Below are positions 37,452 to 47,102 of a DNA stretch of 64,000 nt, one piece after another (within the stretch, counting starts at the first letter, position 1; each line of letters begins with the position of its first letter). This DNA comes from Caulobacter sp. Lineage in GTDB: Bacteria > Pseudomonadota > Alphaproteobacteria > Caulobacterales > Caulobacteraceae. Under the pieces are notes generated by a model that was not told the DNA's origin, did not search any database, and worked only from the letters and a program-made list of their open reading frames with translations. Location of the stretch: contig JAQGIK010000076.1 of NCBI GenBank assembly GCA_028291265.1, positions 1-64,000 on the forward strand. The letters are read 5' to 3'. The position numbers were made by a program, and so were the translations under genes.

Positions 37452-40400
37452 CCGCAAACGACACTCTCCTCTTCGCCGTCCTGGACCAGATCGAACAGCA
37501 GGAAGCCCGTCTGTTGTCGTGGGGCCTGGTCGACTCCTTCATTCCCCGCACGGAGTTGGAAACTATCATCGGCGAGGAGTTGGACGGCCTCGCAGGCGCT
37601 CCCGGTCTGGGGCTGATGAACGTCGCTTCGGTGCTCAGCGCACTGATCCAGCAAGCGCTCATTTTCGATGTCGGTGATGATGTCGGAGAACGCTTCCGGT
37701 CACGGATGTCGGAAGGCGTCCGGCTGATGTTCCGCCTTCGCCAACTGTTCCCCAAACATGACGGGCCGATCGGTTGGCAGGGCGCCCCTACCCTCGTCGC
37801 TGATTTTCGCTTCCTCTGGCGACGTCGCCGATATCCGAAGCGGCTCATCGAACCCGCCGCGGGCATCGCGGAGATCGGGACAGCCACAGCCGACGTCGAC
37901 ACCCGGGAAGCCATTTCCGAGCTCGTCAGCAGCTACGGTCCGGAATTCAAGCTGGCCAGATTCCAGATCAACGCCGCCAAACGGATACTGGGGGGATTTG
38001 ATCAGCCTTGGTCTCAGGCGACCCTGGTCAGCGCCGGGACCGGCAGCGGAAAAACGCTCGCCTTCTATCTGCCGGCCCTCGCTCGGGTGGCTTTCCACAT
38101 CGAACATGACGAACCCGGCGCGCGCTGGGTGAAGGTTCTGGCACTCTACCCCAGGAACGAGCTTCTGAAGGATCAATTCGCGGAAGTTTACAGCCAGGCA
38201 CGGGCCTTGGACGGCACTCTCGTCGCCAGGGGGCGGCGCAAGATCCTGATCGGAACACTCTTCGGTCCGACGCCGCATTCGAACAAGTCCGTAGCCACCG
38301 GCCACAGCAAATGGCCTTCGCACAGCGACGGTCACATCTGCGAATACATCCGCTGTCCAACCGACAACTGCCACGGCGACATGGTCTGGCGGCACGCGGA
38401 TCGCGAGAATAACATCGAGAGCCTGCGGTGCGATCTCTGCGGCCATCACATCGGCAGCGACGAGATCGTTCTGACGCGAAAGAGGCTGGAGACTGAAAGC
38501 CCCGACATCCTGTTTACAACGACAGAGATGCTCAATCAGCGGCTTGCTGACTCGCAACTCCATCATTTGTTCGGATTGGGGGCTCGGGCGCAGAGAGCCG
38601 TCGAGATGATGCTCCTCGACGAGGTGCACACCTACTCCGGACGCTCGGGAGCCCAAGTCGCCTACCTCCTGCGCCGCTGGCGGAAGATGTTGCGCAAGCC
38701 TGTCACCTTTGTCGGGTTGTCCGCGACCCTGAGAGATGGTCCCCGCTTTTTCGCACGTCTGGCCGGCCTCAACGAACAGGCCGCCGTCGAGATAGCACCG
38801 GCGGCCAGCGACATGATCGAAGAGGGCGCCGAGTATATGCTCGCGCTTAGAGGTGACCCGGTGTCACGGACCGCCTTGCTCTCGACGACCATCCAGTCGG
38901 CCATGTTGGCGTCCCGCATGCTGGACTCTCCGCGCCATCAAAAGAGCGACAGGGTCTTCGGCGAACGCGTCTTCCTGTTCACTGACGACCTCGATGTGAC
39001 CAACCGGATGTATTTCGCCATGCTCGACGCCGAGGGCAGAAACGCATTCGGGCGCCACGATATGAATCGGCACCCCAGAGGCGGTCTCTCGATCCTGCGC
39101 CGTCCGATGCCGAACCTGCAGCGCAAGCTGCACGGACAGGATTGGCAAGTTCCAATGGAGATTGGACACGAACTGAACGGTGCTGACCGAAAGGCCGTCG
39201 GACGCGTCATGTCTCTGGATCCCGGCGTCGGAAAGAACCTGGACATCGTTGTTGCCACAGCCACCCTTGAAGTGGGCTTCAACGATCCGCTCGTCGGCGC
39301 GGTCATCCAGCACAAGGCTCCTCGCGACGTCGCACAATTCCTCCAGCGGAAGGGCCGCGCCGGCCGATCTCGCCGAATGCGGCCCTGGACCATCGTTGTT
39401 CTGTCAGACTATGGGCGCGATCGGATCGCCTATCAGGCCTACGATCAACTCTTCGACCCCGAACTGTCCGTTCGAAGTCTTCCTGTCGGCAATCGATATG
39501 TCCGACGCATCCAGTCCGTCTTCGCCACCATGGATTATCTGAGTGAGCGGCTGGAGCAGGCGCCCGCCGGCAGCGTCTGGCGCGATCTCGCAGAGCCTTC
39601 GGAGTGGCAGAACAATCGGGTCCGGCAGGCGAAGCTGGCCCGCGCGATCACCCGAATTCTGTCGGAGCAGGCGGAGCGCGAGCGATACGCGGCCTACCTC
39701 GGCAAGGCGCTTCAGCTTGAGGAGGAGGAGATCTCGCTGCTGCTGTGGGACCAACCTCGACCCCTGTTGTCCGAGGTGTTGCCAACTGCACTGAGGCGGC
39801 TGGAAACACACTGGCGCCAGCAAGGCCCCCTGCCGGAAGCAATCGTAAAGAACTCCCCTCTTCCAGAGTTTGCGCCGGCCAATCTTTTCAGCGACCTGAA
39901 TCTTCCGGAAGTTTCGATCGCTCTGCCGCAGGTCCATGGCGAGGACGTCGATCCCCGGGTCATGCCGATCCTTCAGGCGATGAGGGATTTTGCGCCTGGC
40001 CGAGTCTCCCGGCGGTACGCGCTGCAGCACGGCGGCGAGCGTCATTGGATTTGCCCGCCGCTGGATCAAAACCTCTTCCAGGTCGTCGACGTCGACTCAA
40101 TCATGGACGCCGACCTCGCCGGACATTGGGCGATGTCGTCAGGCTCAGGCGTGTTCCGCCTGCCGGTGTTTCGCCCGATCGAAATCACGACCCAACAGAC
40201 GCCCGCGACCGTGCTCGACACGTCGCAGGCGCGACTCAGTTGGCGTACCCAGATCGTCGCTCGTTCCGAAGGCCTGCGGCTCGATTTGCCGCGTAACGAT
40301 CCATGGTCCGGCCTCGTGAGGGAGGTCAGGTTCTTCACCCATCAGAACCAGGCGCCGGTCGTGGTCCGCCGCTTCGCGATCTCGAGTGATGCGGACATTC

Positions 40401-42004
40401 GCTACCGCAACGGGACTTCCGTCAGGAAGACCTTCACCTTCGCCTGGGGCGAGACGCAACAGGCCGCCATAGGATTCGACGTCGTCGCTGATGCCTTCTG
40501 TGTCCAAGTCAACTTTCCGGATGCGCTTTGGTCCTCGCTCGGCGGTGAGGAAAGTGGCCTGTACCGGGCGATCAGAACGGCTCGCTTCCACCATCAGGCG
40601 CGTCAAGGTCCCTATTTGGCGAGCGTCGACAATGTCTTCGCGCGGGAATGGCTTGCACACCTCCTGATTTCAGCGCTCTCCAACGAGGCCGTGCTGAAGG
40701 GAATTTCGCTGTCCGAGGCCGCGGACAATCTGGCTGCTGATCGGGCCGACCTATCTCTGGAAGCGACACTGACACTTCTCTTCCAGTCCCCGACGGTCGA
40801 TGACGCGGACGCCCAAAGCAACACCCAGGACAAGCTGCGGGCGGACCTGGAGGCCTATCTGCATGACCCTTCAGTGGTCAGCGATCTTCATAGCCTCGGC
40901 GCAATTCTCTGGACCCCGGTCGACGCCGCCTGGGAGCCTTGGTTGCGCGAACGTTTCACTGCGACGATCGCCGCGGCGGCCATCAGCGCAATCTCCAACC
41001 TCTGCCCGGAGATCGACTCAGATGGTCTGGTTGTCGACCTCGACGCGGGGCCACGTGAAGCCGACGACGTCTTTGTCAGCGTGGGCGGAAACACCGGTCA
41101 GGTGTGGATCAGCGAATTGTCGCCCGGCGGCAACGGGCTGATCGAGGAAGTCCTGAAGCAGTACGCCGAGGATCCGCGGCGGTTCTTCAGCCAGATGACG
41201 GCGGCCCTGCGCGATAACGACTTCTTGCTCAGCGATTTCCAGCTCACCCGCCTTCTGGGAGAAGTTGTCGCTGACCCCGCGGGAGACCTTGCGCTGGCGA
41301 CGGCGCATTACCGCGCGGGATACGGCGCTGCGGAATCCTATGCGCGCTTCGCAGAGTTGCGCGGCGCGTTGGCAAGCGAGGGATACGTCACCTTCCATGC
41401 CTTCACCGTCGCGCTCGCCAATCGCATCCTTCGGCCGGGCTCGAGTCCGGTCAGTGACGCCTTCCTCCTCAACGCCCTGACCAGGTGGTCCTCGGAAGAA
41501 GCGCGTCTGGGCGTCGAGCTCGACGCCCGGATAATCGCCTACAGGCTGGCCAATATGCCCGAGATCGATGCCGCCTTGATGGACGCCGGCATTGAAACGC
41601 CCGCATCGGGCGCCGAGCAGTGGCGTTTCGGCGTGATCTACAGTCTGCTCTGGCCCAGGGGCGGCCATATTCGCCGATCGGGACTTGAGAACTATTCCCC
41701 CTTCGGTGACCTCGCATCGGCTGAGCCATTGCTGGTGAAGCGACACCTCAGCGACGGGCTAGACGCGATCGACATCAGGGAAGACGACTGGCAGCCGCGT
41801 TGCCTTGCGCGCCTCGCCGAACTGGGCGCAGTGACGCTTGTGTGTCCGATGACCGAGGCCCCGCGCCTCGCCGACGCCTTCAGTTTCCTGGCCACGAACC
41901 CCGTCCCTTCCGATTACCTCTCTGTCTACGCACGGGTGCAAGCTGTGCGCCGAGTAGAAGATGTTTTCGCGGTGGAGATCGACATCGCGGAGGCGGTCCA
42001 ATGA
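37448..42004 (+). CDS. dpdJ: DpdJ, large DEVH helicase with zinc-binding insertion
   Basis: The 1518-residue protein has a SF2 core with SAGTGSGKTLAFYLPAL (about 197), LLDEVHTYSGRSGAQ (DEVH near 390) and FLQRKGRAGRSRRMRPW (motif VI near 635). Between motifs I and II four cysteines lie in two pairs (CPTDNC and CDLC near 305-335), a probable zinc knuckle. LHR/YprA-like helicases share this general layout. About 850 residues follow the helicase core without a motif I know. It overlaps dpdI and dpdK by 4 bp each. Confidence 0.82.
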   Translation: MTANDTLLFAVLDQIEQQEARLLSWGLVDSFIPRTELETIIGEELDGLAGAPGLGLMNVASVLSALIQQALIFDVGDDVGERFRSRMSEGVRLMFRLRQLFPKHDGPIGWQGAPTLVADFRFLWRRRRYPKRLIEPAAGIAEIGTATADVDTREAISELVSSYGPEFKLARFQINAAKRILGGFDQPWSQATLVSAGTGSGKTLAFYLPALARVAFHIEHDEPGARWVKVLALYPRNELLKDQFAEVYSQARALDGTLVARGRRKILIGTLFGPTPHSNKSVATGHSKWPSHSDGHICEYIRCPTDNCHGDMVWRHADRENNIESLRCDLCGHHIGSDEIVLTRKRLETESPDILFTTTEMLNQRLADSQLHHLFGLGARAQRAVEMMLLDEVHTYSGRSGAQVAYLLRRWRKMLRKPVTFVGLSATLRDGPRFFARLAGLNEQAAVEIAPAASDMIEEGAEYMLALRGDPVSRTALLSTTIQSAMLASRMLDSPRHQKSDRVFGERVFLFTDDLDVTNRMYFAMLDAEGRNAFGRHDMNRHPRGGLSILRRPMPNLQRKLHGQDWQVPMEIGHELNGADRKAVGRVMSLDPGVGKNLDIVVATATLEVGFNDPLVGAVIQHKAPRDVAQFLQRKGRAGRSRRMRPWTIVVLSDYGRDRIAYQAYDQLFDPELSVRSLPVGNRYVRRIQSVFATMDYLSERLEQAPAGSVWRDLAEPSEWQNNRVRQAKLARAITRILSEQAERERYAAYLGKALQLEEEEISLLLWDQPRPLLSEVLPTALRRLETHWRQQGPLPEAIVKNSPLPEFAPANLFSDLNLPEVSIALPQVHGEDVDPRVMPILQAMRDFAPGRVSRRYALQHGGERHWICPPLDQNLFQVVDVDSIMDADLAGHWAMSSGSGVFRLPVFRPIEITTQQTPATVLDTSQARLSWRTQIVARSEGLRLDLPRNDPWSGLVREVRFFTHQNQAPVVVRRFAISSDADIRYRNGTSVRKTFTFAWGETQQAAIGFDVVADAFCVQVNFPDALWSSLGGEESGLYRAIRTARFHHQARQGPYLASVDNVFAREWLAHLLISALSNEAVLKGISLSEAADNLAADRADLSLEATLTLLFQSPTVDDADAQSNTQDKLRADLEAYLHDPSVVSDLHSLGAILWTPVDAAWEPWLRERFTATIAAAAISAISNLCPEIDSDGLVVDLDAGPREADDVFVSVGGNTGQVWISELSPGGNGLIEEVLKQYAEDPRRFFSQMTAALRDNDFLLSDFQLTRLLGEVVADPAGDLALATAHYRAGYGAAESYARFAELRGALASEGYVTFHAFTVALANRILRPGSSPVSDAFLLNALTRWSSEEARLGVELDARIIAYRLANMPEIDAALMDAGIETPASGAEQWRFGVIYSLLWPRGGHIRRSGLENYSPFGDLASAEPLLVKRHLSDGLDAIDIREDDWQPRCLARLAELGAVTLVCPMTEAPRLADAFSFLATNPVPSDYLSVYARVQAVRRVEDVFAVEIDIAEAVQ

Positions 42005-42540
42005 CGTTTGAAAGCCGACGGATCTTCAAGAGCAAGGCGACCAGTCAGAACCTCGTACGTGAACTGCTCCAGATGATGCTGCTTGGTGAAATCGTTTCAC
42101 CCGGCGGCCAGCGGGCCTGGCTTGTCAGCCCCTGGATCAGCAACGTCGTTCTGTTCGATAATCGTGCGAGCGGCTTCTCATCGATCAACCCCGACTGGGG
42201 CAGCCGAGAGATCCGGCTGATTGAGGTCGCGCTGCACCTCATAGCCCGTGGCACCAAATTGGGAATCGCCACCAACTTCGACGATCACAACACCCCCTTC
42301 CTCGACGCCATCCAGACCGGCGCCGAAGAGGCCGGCGTCGCCGACAAGCTCCTGGTGGTTCAGAGAGCCAATCTGCATGTGAAGGGCATATTGCTGAAGC
42401 GCGGCCTCCTGACGGGATCGATGAACCTGACGTACCGCGGTCTGGAGCTGAACGACGAGACCGTTGTCTACGACACAGCGACACGCGTGATCGCCCAAGC
42501 GAGGGTGAACTTCGAGTCCTACGCAAAGGCTGACGCATGA
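42001..42540 (+). CDS. dpdK: DpdK, phospholipase D-like protein
   Basis: The 179-residue protein carries one HKD half-site: NLHVKGILLKRGLLTGSMNL (His126, Lys128, then GSMN). A single-motif PLD protein usually works as a dimer, as in nuclease-type PLD enzymes, which makes it a candidate DNA-cleaving component. AWLVSPWISNVVLFDNR at the N-terminus is typical of the fold. It overlaps dpdJ and dpdD by 4 bp. Confidence 0.8.
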   Translation: MTFESRRIFKSKATSQNLVRELLQMMLLGEIVSPGGQRAWLVSPWISNVVLFDNRASGFSSINPDWGSREIRLIEVALHLIARGTKLGIATNFDDHNTPFLDAIQTGAEEAGVADKLLVVQRANLHVKGILLKRGLLTGSMNLTYRGLELNDETVVYDTATRVIAQARVNFESYAKADA

Positions 42541-44831
42541 TCAGTCTTCTGCCGGCATCCGAACTGGCGTGGGTGAAGTCCTACTTCAGTCCGCCCAACG
42601 ATCTTCACTGGCAAGCGCTCGAAGATGGCTCGGCAAGCACGGAACAAATAGACGCGGTCGCGCCGTGGCTGAGCCGATTGGCATCGCCACTCTCGGACAC
42701 TCCGATGGTCCTGCCCTTCTATCGGGGAAATTCGATCACCGGTTGGTACGCGACGGCGGTGACGGATGACGGCGAACAAGGCTTGAGATCCATGCTTCGC
42801 GCCTGGTTTGGATCGTCCTATCTGACCGTTTTCGACAATGCCGCCCTGACCAACCCAAGCGCCACCCCGCTAAGAGAGCGCTTCGGTGGAGAGGTCATCT
42901 CGTTCACGGGGCCGGAGATCAACCAGATCACTGCCCGTCTGGCGCTCCTGGCCAGGCTCGAAGCCCAGCGGCCGCCTCTCCGCCGGACAGAGCCCCGCCC
43001 CGTTGGCCGGATCCGCGCTGATCTAGAACACGCATTGGCTGCTCGCGACGAAACGCACGCTCTCTCGCTGATCGCTGAACTGCGCGCCACCGGGCGATTG
43101 AATGAGGAGAATCTTCAGTTCCTCGACATCCGGCTCAAGGCCGGCCTCGGCAAATGGCAGGAGATTGCGCTCGACCATTGGACGATCCGAAACCTTTCTG
43201 ACCTTCCGCTGCCGCCTCAGACCCTGTCCGACCTGATTGAAGCCCTCTATCGCGTCCACCTCGACGGGCTGGACACGGCCGAGCCCGATGCGGTTCTCCA
43301 AGCCTTCAACGAGCACATCTACGCGCCGTACCCACGGCTCTTCGCATCGCGCCATGGCGTTCGATCACCGCGTGTCGTTAAAGCCTTCATCCTCGCCGAG
43401 GCGCTGCAGGCCACACCGAGCACCGTCGTTCTGGGGCAGCTGAACGCTCTGTTGCCGACCAGCGAGATCGGCTGGGCGGAGCCGTTTACCGAGGCTGGGA
43501 CGCAACCCGCAGACAGCACCAAGGACCCACTCCCCGAAGACCGGGACGCAGTTGAACCCGTCGAGCCTGCCTCCTCGGTCAAAGAACCTATCGACGAAGC
43601 AGAGGCTGCCTACGAGGATGGTCAGATCGACCGCGCCTTCGAGCTCGACCTTTATCAGCCGCTCAGTCGAAAATCATTGATGAGGCTCCTGGCGTGCGCC
43701 CAGTTCATCGGAACAGATGATGCGCGCACCAGATTGCTGGCTGCCTTCGACAGTCAGACTGACACACATGGAAACCTGACTGAATCGCAGATTCAACGAG
43801 TCGAACTGCTCAGGCCAAAGTCTGCGCCGCAGTCCGATCCAGACGCGACAGCTAACGCATCGGGGTGGCTTGATTGGGCCCGCCGGCTAGCGGCAGCGCA
43901 AGGCATCGAAAACGCCGTGTCAGATGCGCTGGATAACCGCTCCACCTGGGAGACGGCCACGCTGAGGGGCAGCGCTGCCCAGTGCGGTGAGTTCGCCGAT
44001 CTGATCGGCAATCTGAGCGGACCCGCCGCAGACATCGCCCGCCAATCGCTGCCTTTGCTCGTGTCGGCATTCTTTCCGGACGACGAACCGCCAACTGTCG
44101 CCCTGAAGCCTGTCGCCAACGTCGTCCTGCTGCTCATCGCCATGGATACGACGGTGAGCCGGGCGGACCTCGAAACTCTGAGCGCCGTCGTTGCCGTCCT
44201 GATCGACCTCGGCCTGAGTTCGCCAGAGTATCTGACGATGATCGCCGACCTCGAAGACATTCAGTCACGCGCGGCGTCATTGACGAACCTGGCCTGGTCG
44301 CTGGACATGTGCGAGTTGCTTGCGATCTCACCGACGCCGTCTGAGGACGCACGCTCCGCCAGGCTCCGGTTCTTCCTCGCTGTGGTGGGCCAGAGCCAGG
44401 CGTTCGCACACCGCCTTGCCGCGGCTGACTTCCTCCCCATCGAGTTCTTGGCGCGTGACTTCGGCGTCGACCCTCGGTCAATCTTGGCCTTGCGGCCTGA
44501 ACCGCAGCAGGATGCCGACGCTGAAAGCGTCGATCTGGCCGGTAAGCTGGTGGGCATCTACACGCTCAGCCAGGCCGCAGGCGCGAGAGCCAAGGCCGTT
44601 CTCGAAGCCCTGTTCCCCGGATGCCGCATCGAGGTGAACTCTGACAAAGTGAGCACTTCAAGCCTGACCACGCTCGCCCGCACGTCCGACATTTTTGTCT
44701 TCGCCTGGCGGAGTAGTAGTCATCAGGCCTTCTATTGCGTCAAGGACGCCTTGAACGGACGAGACCCCACCTATGCCGCAGGCAAAGGCACGGCGAGCAT
44801 CATCAACGCCGTCCGCGAAGCAGCAGCCTAG
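42537..44831 (+). CDS. dpdD: DpdD candidate
   Basis: The 764-residue soluble protein has an acidic low-complexity linker (EDRDAVEPVEPASSVKEPID) near 345. Its well-conserved-looking C-terminal end reads DIFVFAWRSSSHQAFYCVKD. No catalytic motif is visible. Length and membership of the operon fit DpdD of described systems, and no other gene here can take that role. It is the last gene of the overlapping run, 66-80 bp before a small unknown gene. Confidence 0.62.
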   Translation: MISLLPASELAWVKSYFSPPNDLHWQALEDGSASTEQIDAVAPWLSRLASPLSDTPMVLPFYRGNSITGWYATAVTDDGEQGLRSMLRAWFGSSYLTVFDNAALTNPSATPLRERFGGEVISFTGPEINQITARLALLARLEAQRPPLRRTEPRPVGRIRADLEHALAARDETHALSLIAELRATGRLNEENLQFLDIRLKAGLGKWQEIALDHWTIRNLSDLPLPPQTLSDLIEALYRVHLDGLDTAEPDAVLQAFNEHIYAPYPRLFASRHGVRSPRVVKAFILAEALQATPSTVVLGQLNALLPTSEIGWAEPFTEAGTQPADSTKDPLPEDRDAVEPVEPASSVKEPIDEAEAAYEDGQIDRAFELDLYQPLSRKSLMRLLACAQFIGTDDARTRLLAAFDSQTDTHGNLTESQIQRVELLRPKSAPQSDPDATANASGWLDWARRLAAAQGIENAVSDALDNRSTWETATLRGSAAQCGEFADLIGNLSGPAADIARQSLPLLVSAFFPDDEPPTVALKPVANVVLLLIAMDTTVSRADLETLSAVVAVLIDLGLSSPEYLTMIADLEDIQSRAASLTNLAWSLDMCELLAISPTPSEDARSARLRFFLAVVGQSQAFAHRLAAADFLPIEFLARDFGVDPRSILALRPEPQQDADAESVDLAGKLVGIYTLSQAAGARAKAVLEALFPGCRIEVNSDKVSTSSLTTLARTSDIFVFAWRSSSHQAFYCVKDALNGRDPTYAAGKGTASIINAVREAAA

Positions 44832-44911
44832 GGTATTCAATCCCTGCTGCCGCGTTTCACTCCGCCCATCAGCGGCAGGCGGATTGGGCCGCAAATATGA
44901 GAGACCTTCAA

Positions 44912-45238
44912 ATGGCCAAACCGACAGGGCAACGCGGCTCCTGGTTTGCGAACTGGAAAGGCGAAAGCCTTCCGTGTGTGCACGAATGCTGGTGCAAGCC
45001 CGGCAAGGGCACCCTCACCTATCTTGACCCACATGTGGGCGACGATCCCAAATGGGGGCCGTTCATCGCGGCGATCCGGTCGAGCGAGAAGATGATCCTG
45101 ACAAAGGACGAACTGCGAGCAGACGGCCAACCTGTTCGCCGGACCGCCTATATCGCCAGCTATCGCGTCCAGAACGTCCAGATCGAGGGCTCCAATCTGT
45201 CCTTCGAATTCGTCCAACGCCTCGAAAGCTTTACCTGA
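44912..45238 (+). CDS. Hypothetical small protein downstream of dpdD
   Basis: The 108-residue protein has GSWFANWKGESLPCVHECWC in its first third and a strand-rich second part (YIASYRVQNVQIEGSNLSFE). The Cys/His set C-V-H-E-C-W-C could bind a metal. It may start at ATG 44897 or 44912. The latter is used because GAGAG lies at a suitable distance. It follows dpdD after a short gap in the same direction and may belong to the operon. No family recognised. Confidence 0.6.
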   Translation: MAKPTGQRGSWFANWKGESLPCVHECWCKPGKGTLTYLDPHVGDDPKWGPFIAAIRSSEKMILTKDELRADGQPVRRTAYIASYRVQNVQIEGSNLSFEFVQRLESFT

Positions 45239-45279
45239 GCGCGCTGTTCTGCTGGACGTTCAACCGTCACTCGACGCCT

Positions 45280-45733
45280 TCCTCAGACACGCTGCCGATC
45301 ATCGGCCGGGCGTCGATCATCGACGGCGACACAATCAAGATCCATGGCTAGCGTATCCGGCTCTGGGGCATCAAAGCCCCCCGAGGGTCGGCAGACCTGC
45401 ACTCGAGCCGGTCAGACCTTTCGATGCGGACAAGACGCAGCTTCCGCGCTGTCCCACTGGATCGGTGAGGTCACGGTGGAATGTCGTCCGAAGGGGCCAC
45501 CGCACAACGCACGGCGAAGCTTCGCCCAACGCTGCAGATCGGACGTTCTGAATGTCTGCCAAGAGTCCGCTCCGGACGCACCGGATTTAGATTTCGGCGC
45601 GCTAGGCTTCCCGCCCTACTCCAGACCTTCCGAACGTCCGTTAGAGTCAGAAGCGAACATTCTAACAGCCATTCTCAACGAGGGTCGGTTTGGCGCGTTG
45701 CAGACTTGCCTCGCCGCCGCCGGCAGCCGTTGA
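45280..45733 (+). pseudogene. Staphylococcal-nuclease-like (SNase) gene, broken
   Basis: GRASIIDGDTIKIHG, a TAG stop at 45349, RIRLWGIKAP in the same frame, then in the next frame EGRQTCTRAGQTFRCGQDAA, SALSHWIGEVTVECRPKG. Together these are the first half of an SNase-like thermonuclease domain (DGDTI, RIRLWGIxAPE). One C-to-T change (CAG to TAG) and one extra C in the run of six C at about 45377 explain both lesions. The N-terminal signal region and the C-terminal part are degenerate. Confidence 0.7.
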
Positions 45734-46113
45734 CCGTTCAACGGCAATGAATGTTCCGCTTGTTACCGCCCCCTCCCAGGCCGCGCACGAACGCCAATGT
45801 TCGTGAAACCTCTGGTCGGAGGATGCTCCTGCGATTTGTGCGGTGAAAGCGGCATGGCAGCCGCCGACTATCGTGCGACCTTCCCCAAACGTCCACCTCA
45901 TTGCACTGAGCCGCCATTGTCGGAAAATGCAGAGTCGAACCTTTGGGAGTCCAAGCGCTAATGCAAACTGCCATTGCCAATATGAGGGCGCGCACAAACC
46001 CACACGCGGACCGCGACAAGTTTGTTTTTTCGCGCCAATCTATCCACGCGTGAACGGCGAAGAATGATCGCCGGCACCCCATCGACAATCCAGACGCTCG
46101 AAGGATCACTTAC
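45734..46113. other. 380-bp stretch without a supported gene
   Basis: Only short, composition-poor frames are present. It contains the start of the AT-richer segment and, near 46093, the AAGGA that serves the TTG start at 46114. Confidence 0.4.
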
Positions 46114-47067
46114 TTGTCGACGACATCCACTACCGTGCCGTCGCCCATCAGGCGAATTCTCGCACCATTCCTGAGGCATGCAAAATCGTGGACACTTCAC
46201 TATCCTGTCTACTTGAACACGTTCTGCTTGGCCCACCATTTGGCCGCATGCTTCGCAGAGAAGGGAGTTGGGGCGGACGATATTCGCCAGCACTTTGTGC
46301 GAAACGATTGGTGGCACGGTCGACCAAGATTCAATTACAAAACCGACATTGAAATATTTGTCGGAGTTGAAGAAACCATTGACGATTTAAAGAAATCTGG
46401 GCACCAGATTGGTGGCATTCAGATGATTGAGTTTACATCATATAATGTTGCTCACGTATTTCAACGACTAGATGGTAACGGCAATCCTCGACCCAACTCC
46501 AACGGCTTGCCGCCGATTATCGTTACCGACGTATACACGACTGCAAAACTGTTTCGCGAATCCATATGCGATGGCAGCTTAAGTGCCCCGGGCATTTTAA
46601 CATCGGCAGATGCCGAAAGTGCAGTAATCAGGAATTCATGGGATCGAGAGATCGGCGATTTCTTTGCTGAGAACCCGAAGATATATCTATTTGGTGCGCC
46701 GATGACGCACATACTCTTGGAAAACTCTAAGAATTTTTGCTCAGCCCCCAAATATGAAAAACAAGATATAGCAATGAAAAGCATCAAAACGTACTATGTC
46801 ATGCGCTGCAATAGTCCAATTCGAGATGGTATGGTTATTTCCTTGGGTAAAGCAATCAAGGAGTATTATGATTACTTATATAGTCACACAGATGCGGTAG
46901 ACCCGTCCCTCCCGGATCGGTATGCGAGGATCGCCCTAACTTCGGGAGAGGCAAATCCATTTCCGGAAATCTATCAGTTCGAGAGAAGCGCCGGCCCACG
47001 GCCGTTGACTCAAACGGCCAGTCTTGTGGACCGCTACAGGGACATCCTCGCCAGGCACCACGCCTGA
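46114..47067 (+). CDS. Hypothetical protein, AT-rich acquired gene
   Basis: The 317-residue soluble protein has no motif I can name. Notable segments are DWWHGRPRFNYKTDIEIFVG, IYLFGAPMTHILLE and MKSIKTYYVMRCNSPIRDGM. The TTG start has AAGGA 8-9 bp upstream. Its base composition is clearly poorer in GC than the island average, with many AT-rich codons (ATA, TTA, AAT) that neighbours avoid. This points to a separate acquisition. It lies 35 bp before the DUF2971 gene in the same direction, and the two may form one unit. Confidence 0.65.
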   Translation: MSTTSTTVPSPIRRILAPFLRHAKSWTLHYPVYLNTFCLAHHLAACFAEKGVGADDIRQHFVRNDWWHGRPRFNYKTDIEIFVGVEETIDDLKKSGHQIGGIQMIEFTSYNVAHVFQRLDGNGNPRPNSNGLPPIIVTDVYTTAKLFRESICDGSLSAPGILTSADAESAVIRNSWDREIGDFFAENPKIYLFGAPMTHILLENSKNFCSAPKYEKQDIAMKSIKTYYVMRCNSPIRDGMVISLGKAIKEYYDYLYSHTDAVDPSLPDRYARIALTSGEANPFPEIYQFERSAGPRPLTQTASLVDRYRDILARHHA

Positions 47068-47102
47068 GCCGGCTCGGCGGGAAGCCCTACAGGAACTAAA
47101 TC

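Noticed and set aside
45662-46003. Minus-strand open frame of 113 codons near 45.8 kb
   Set aside because: No start with Shine-Dalgarno, poor composition and overlap with the broken SNase gene's end.
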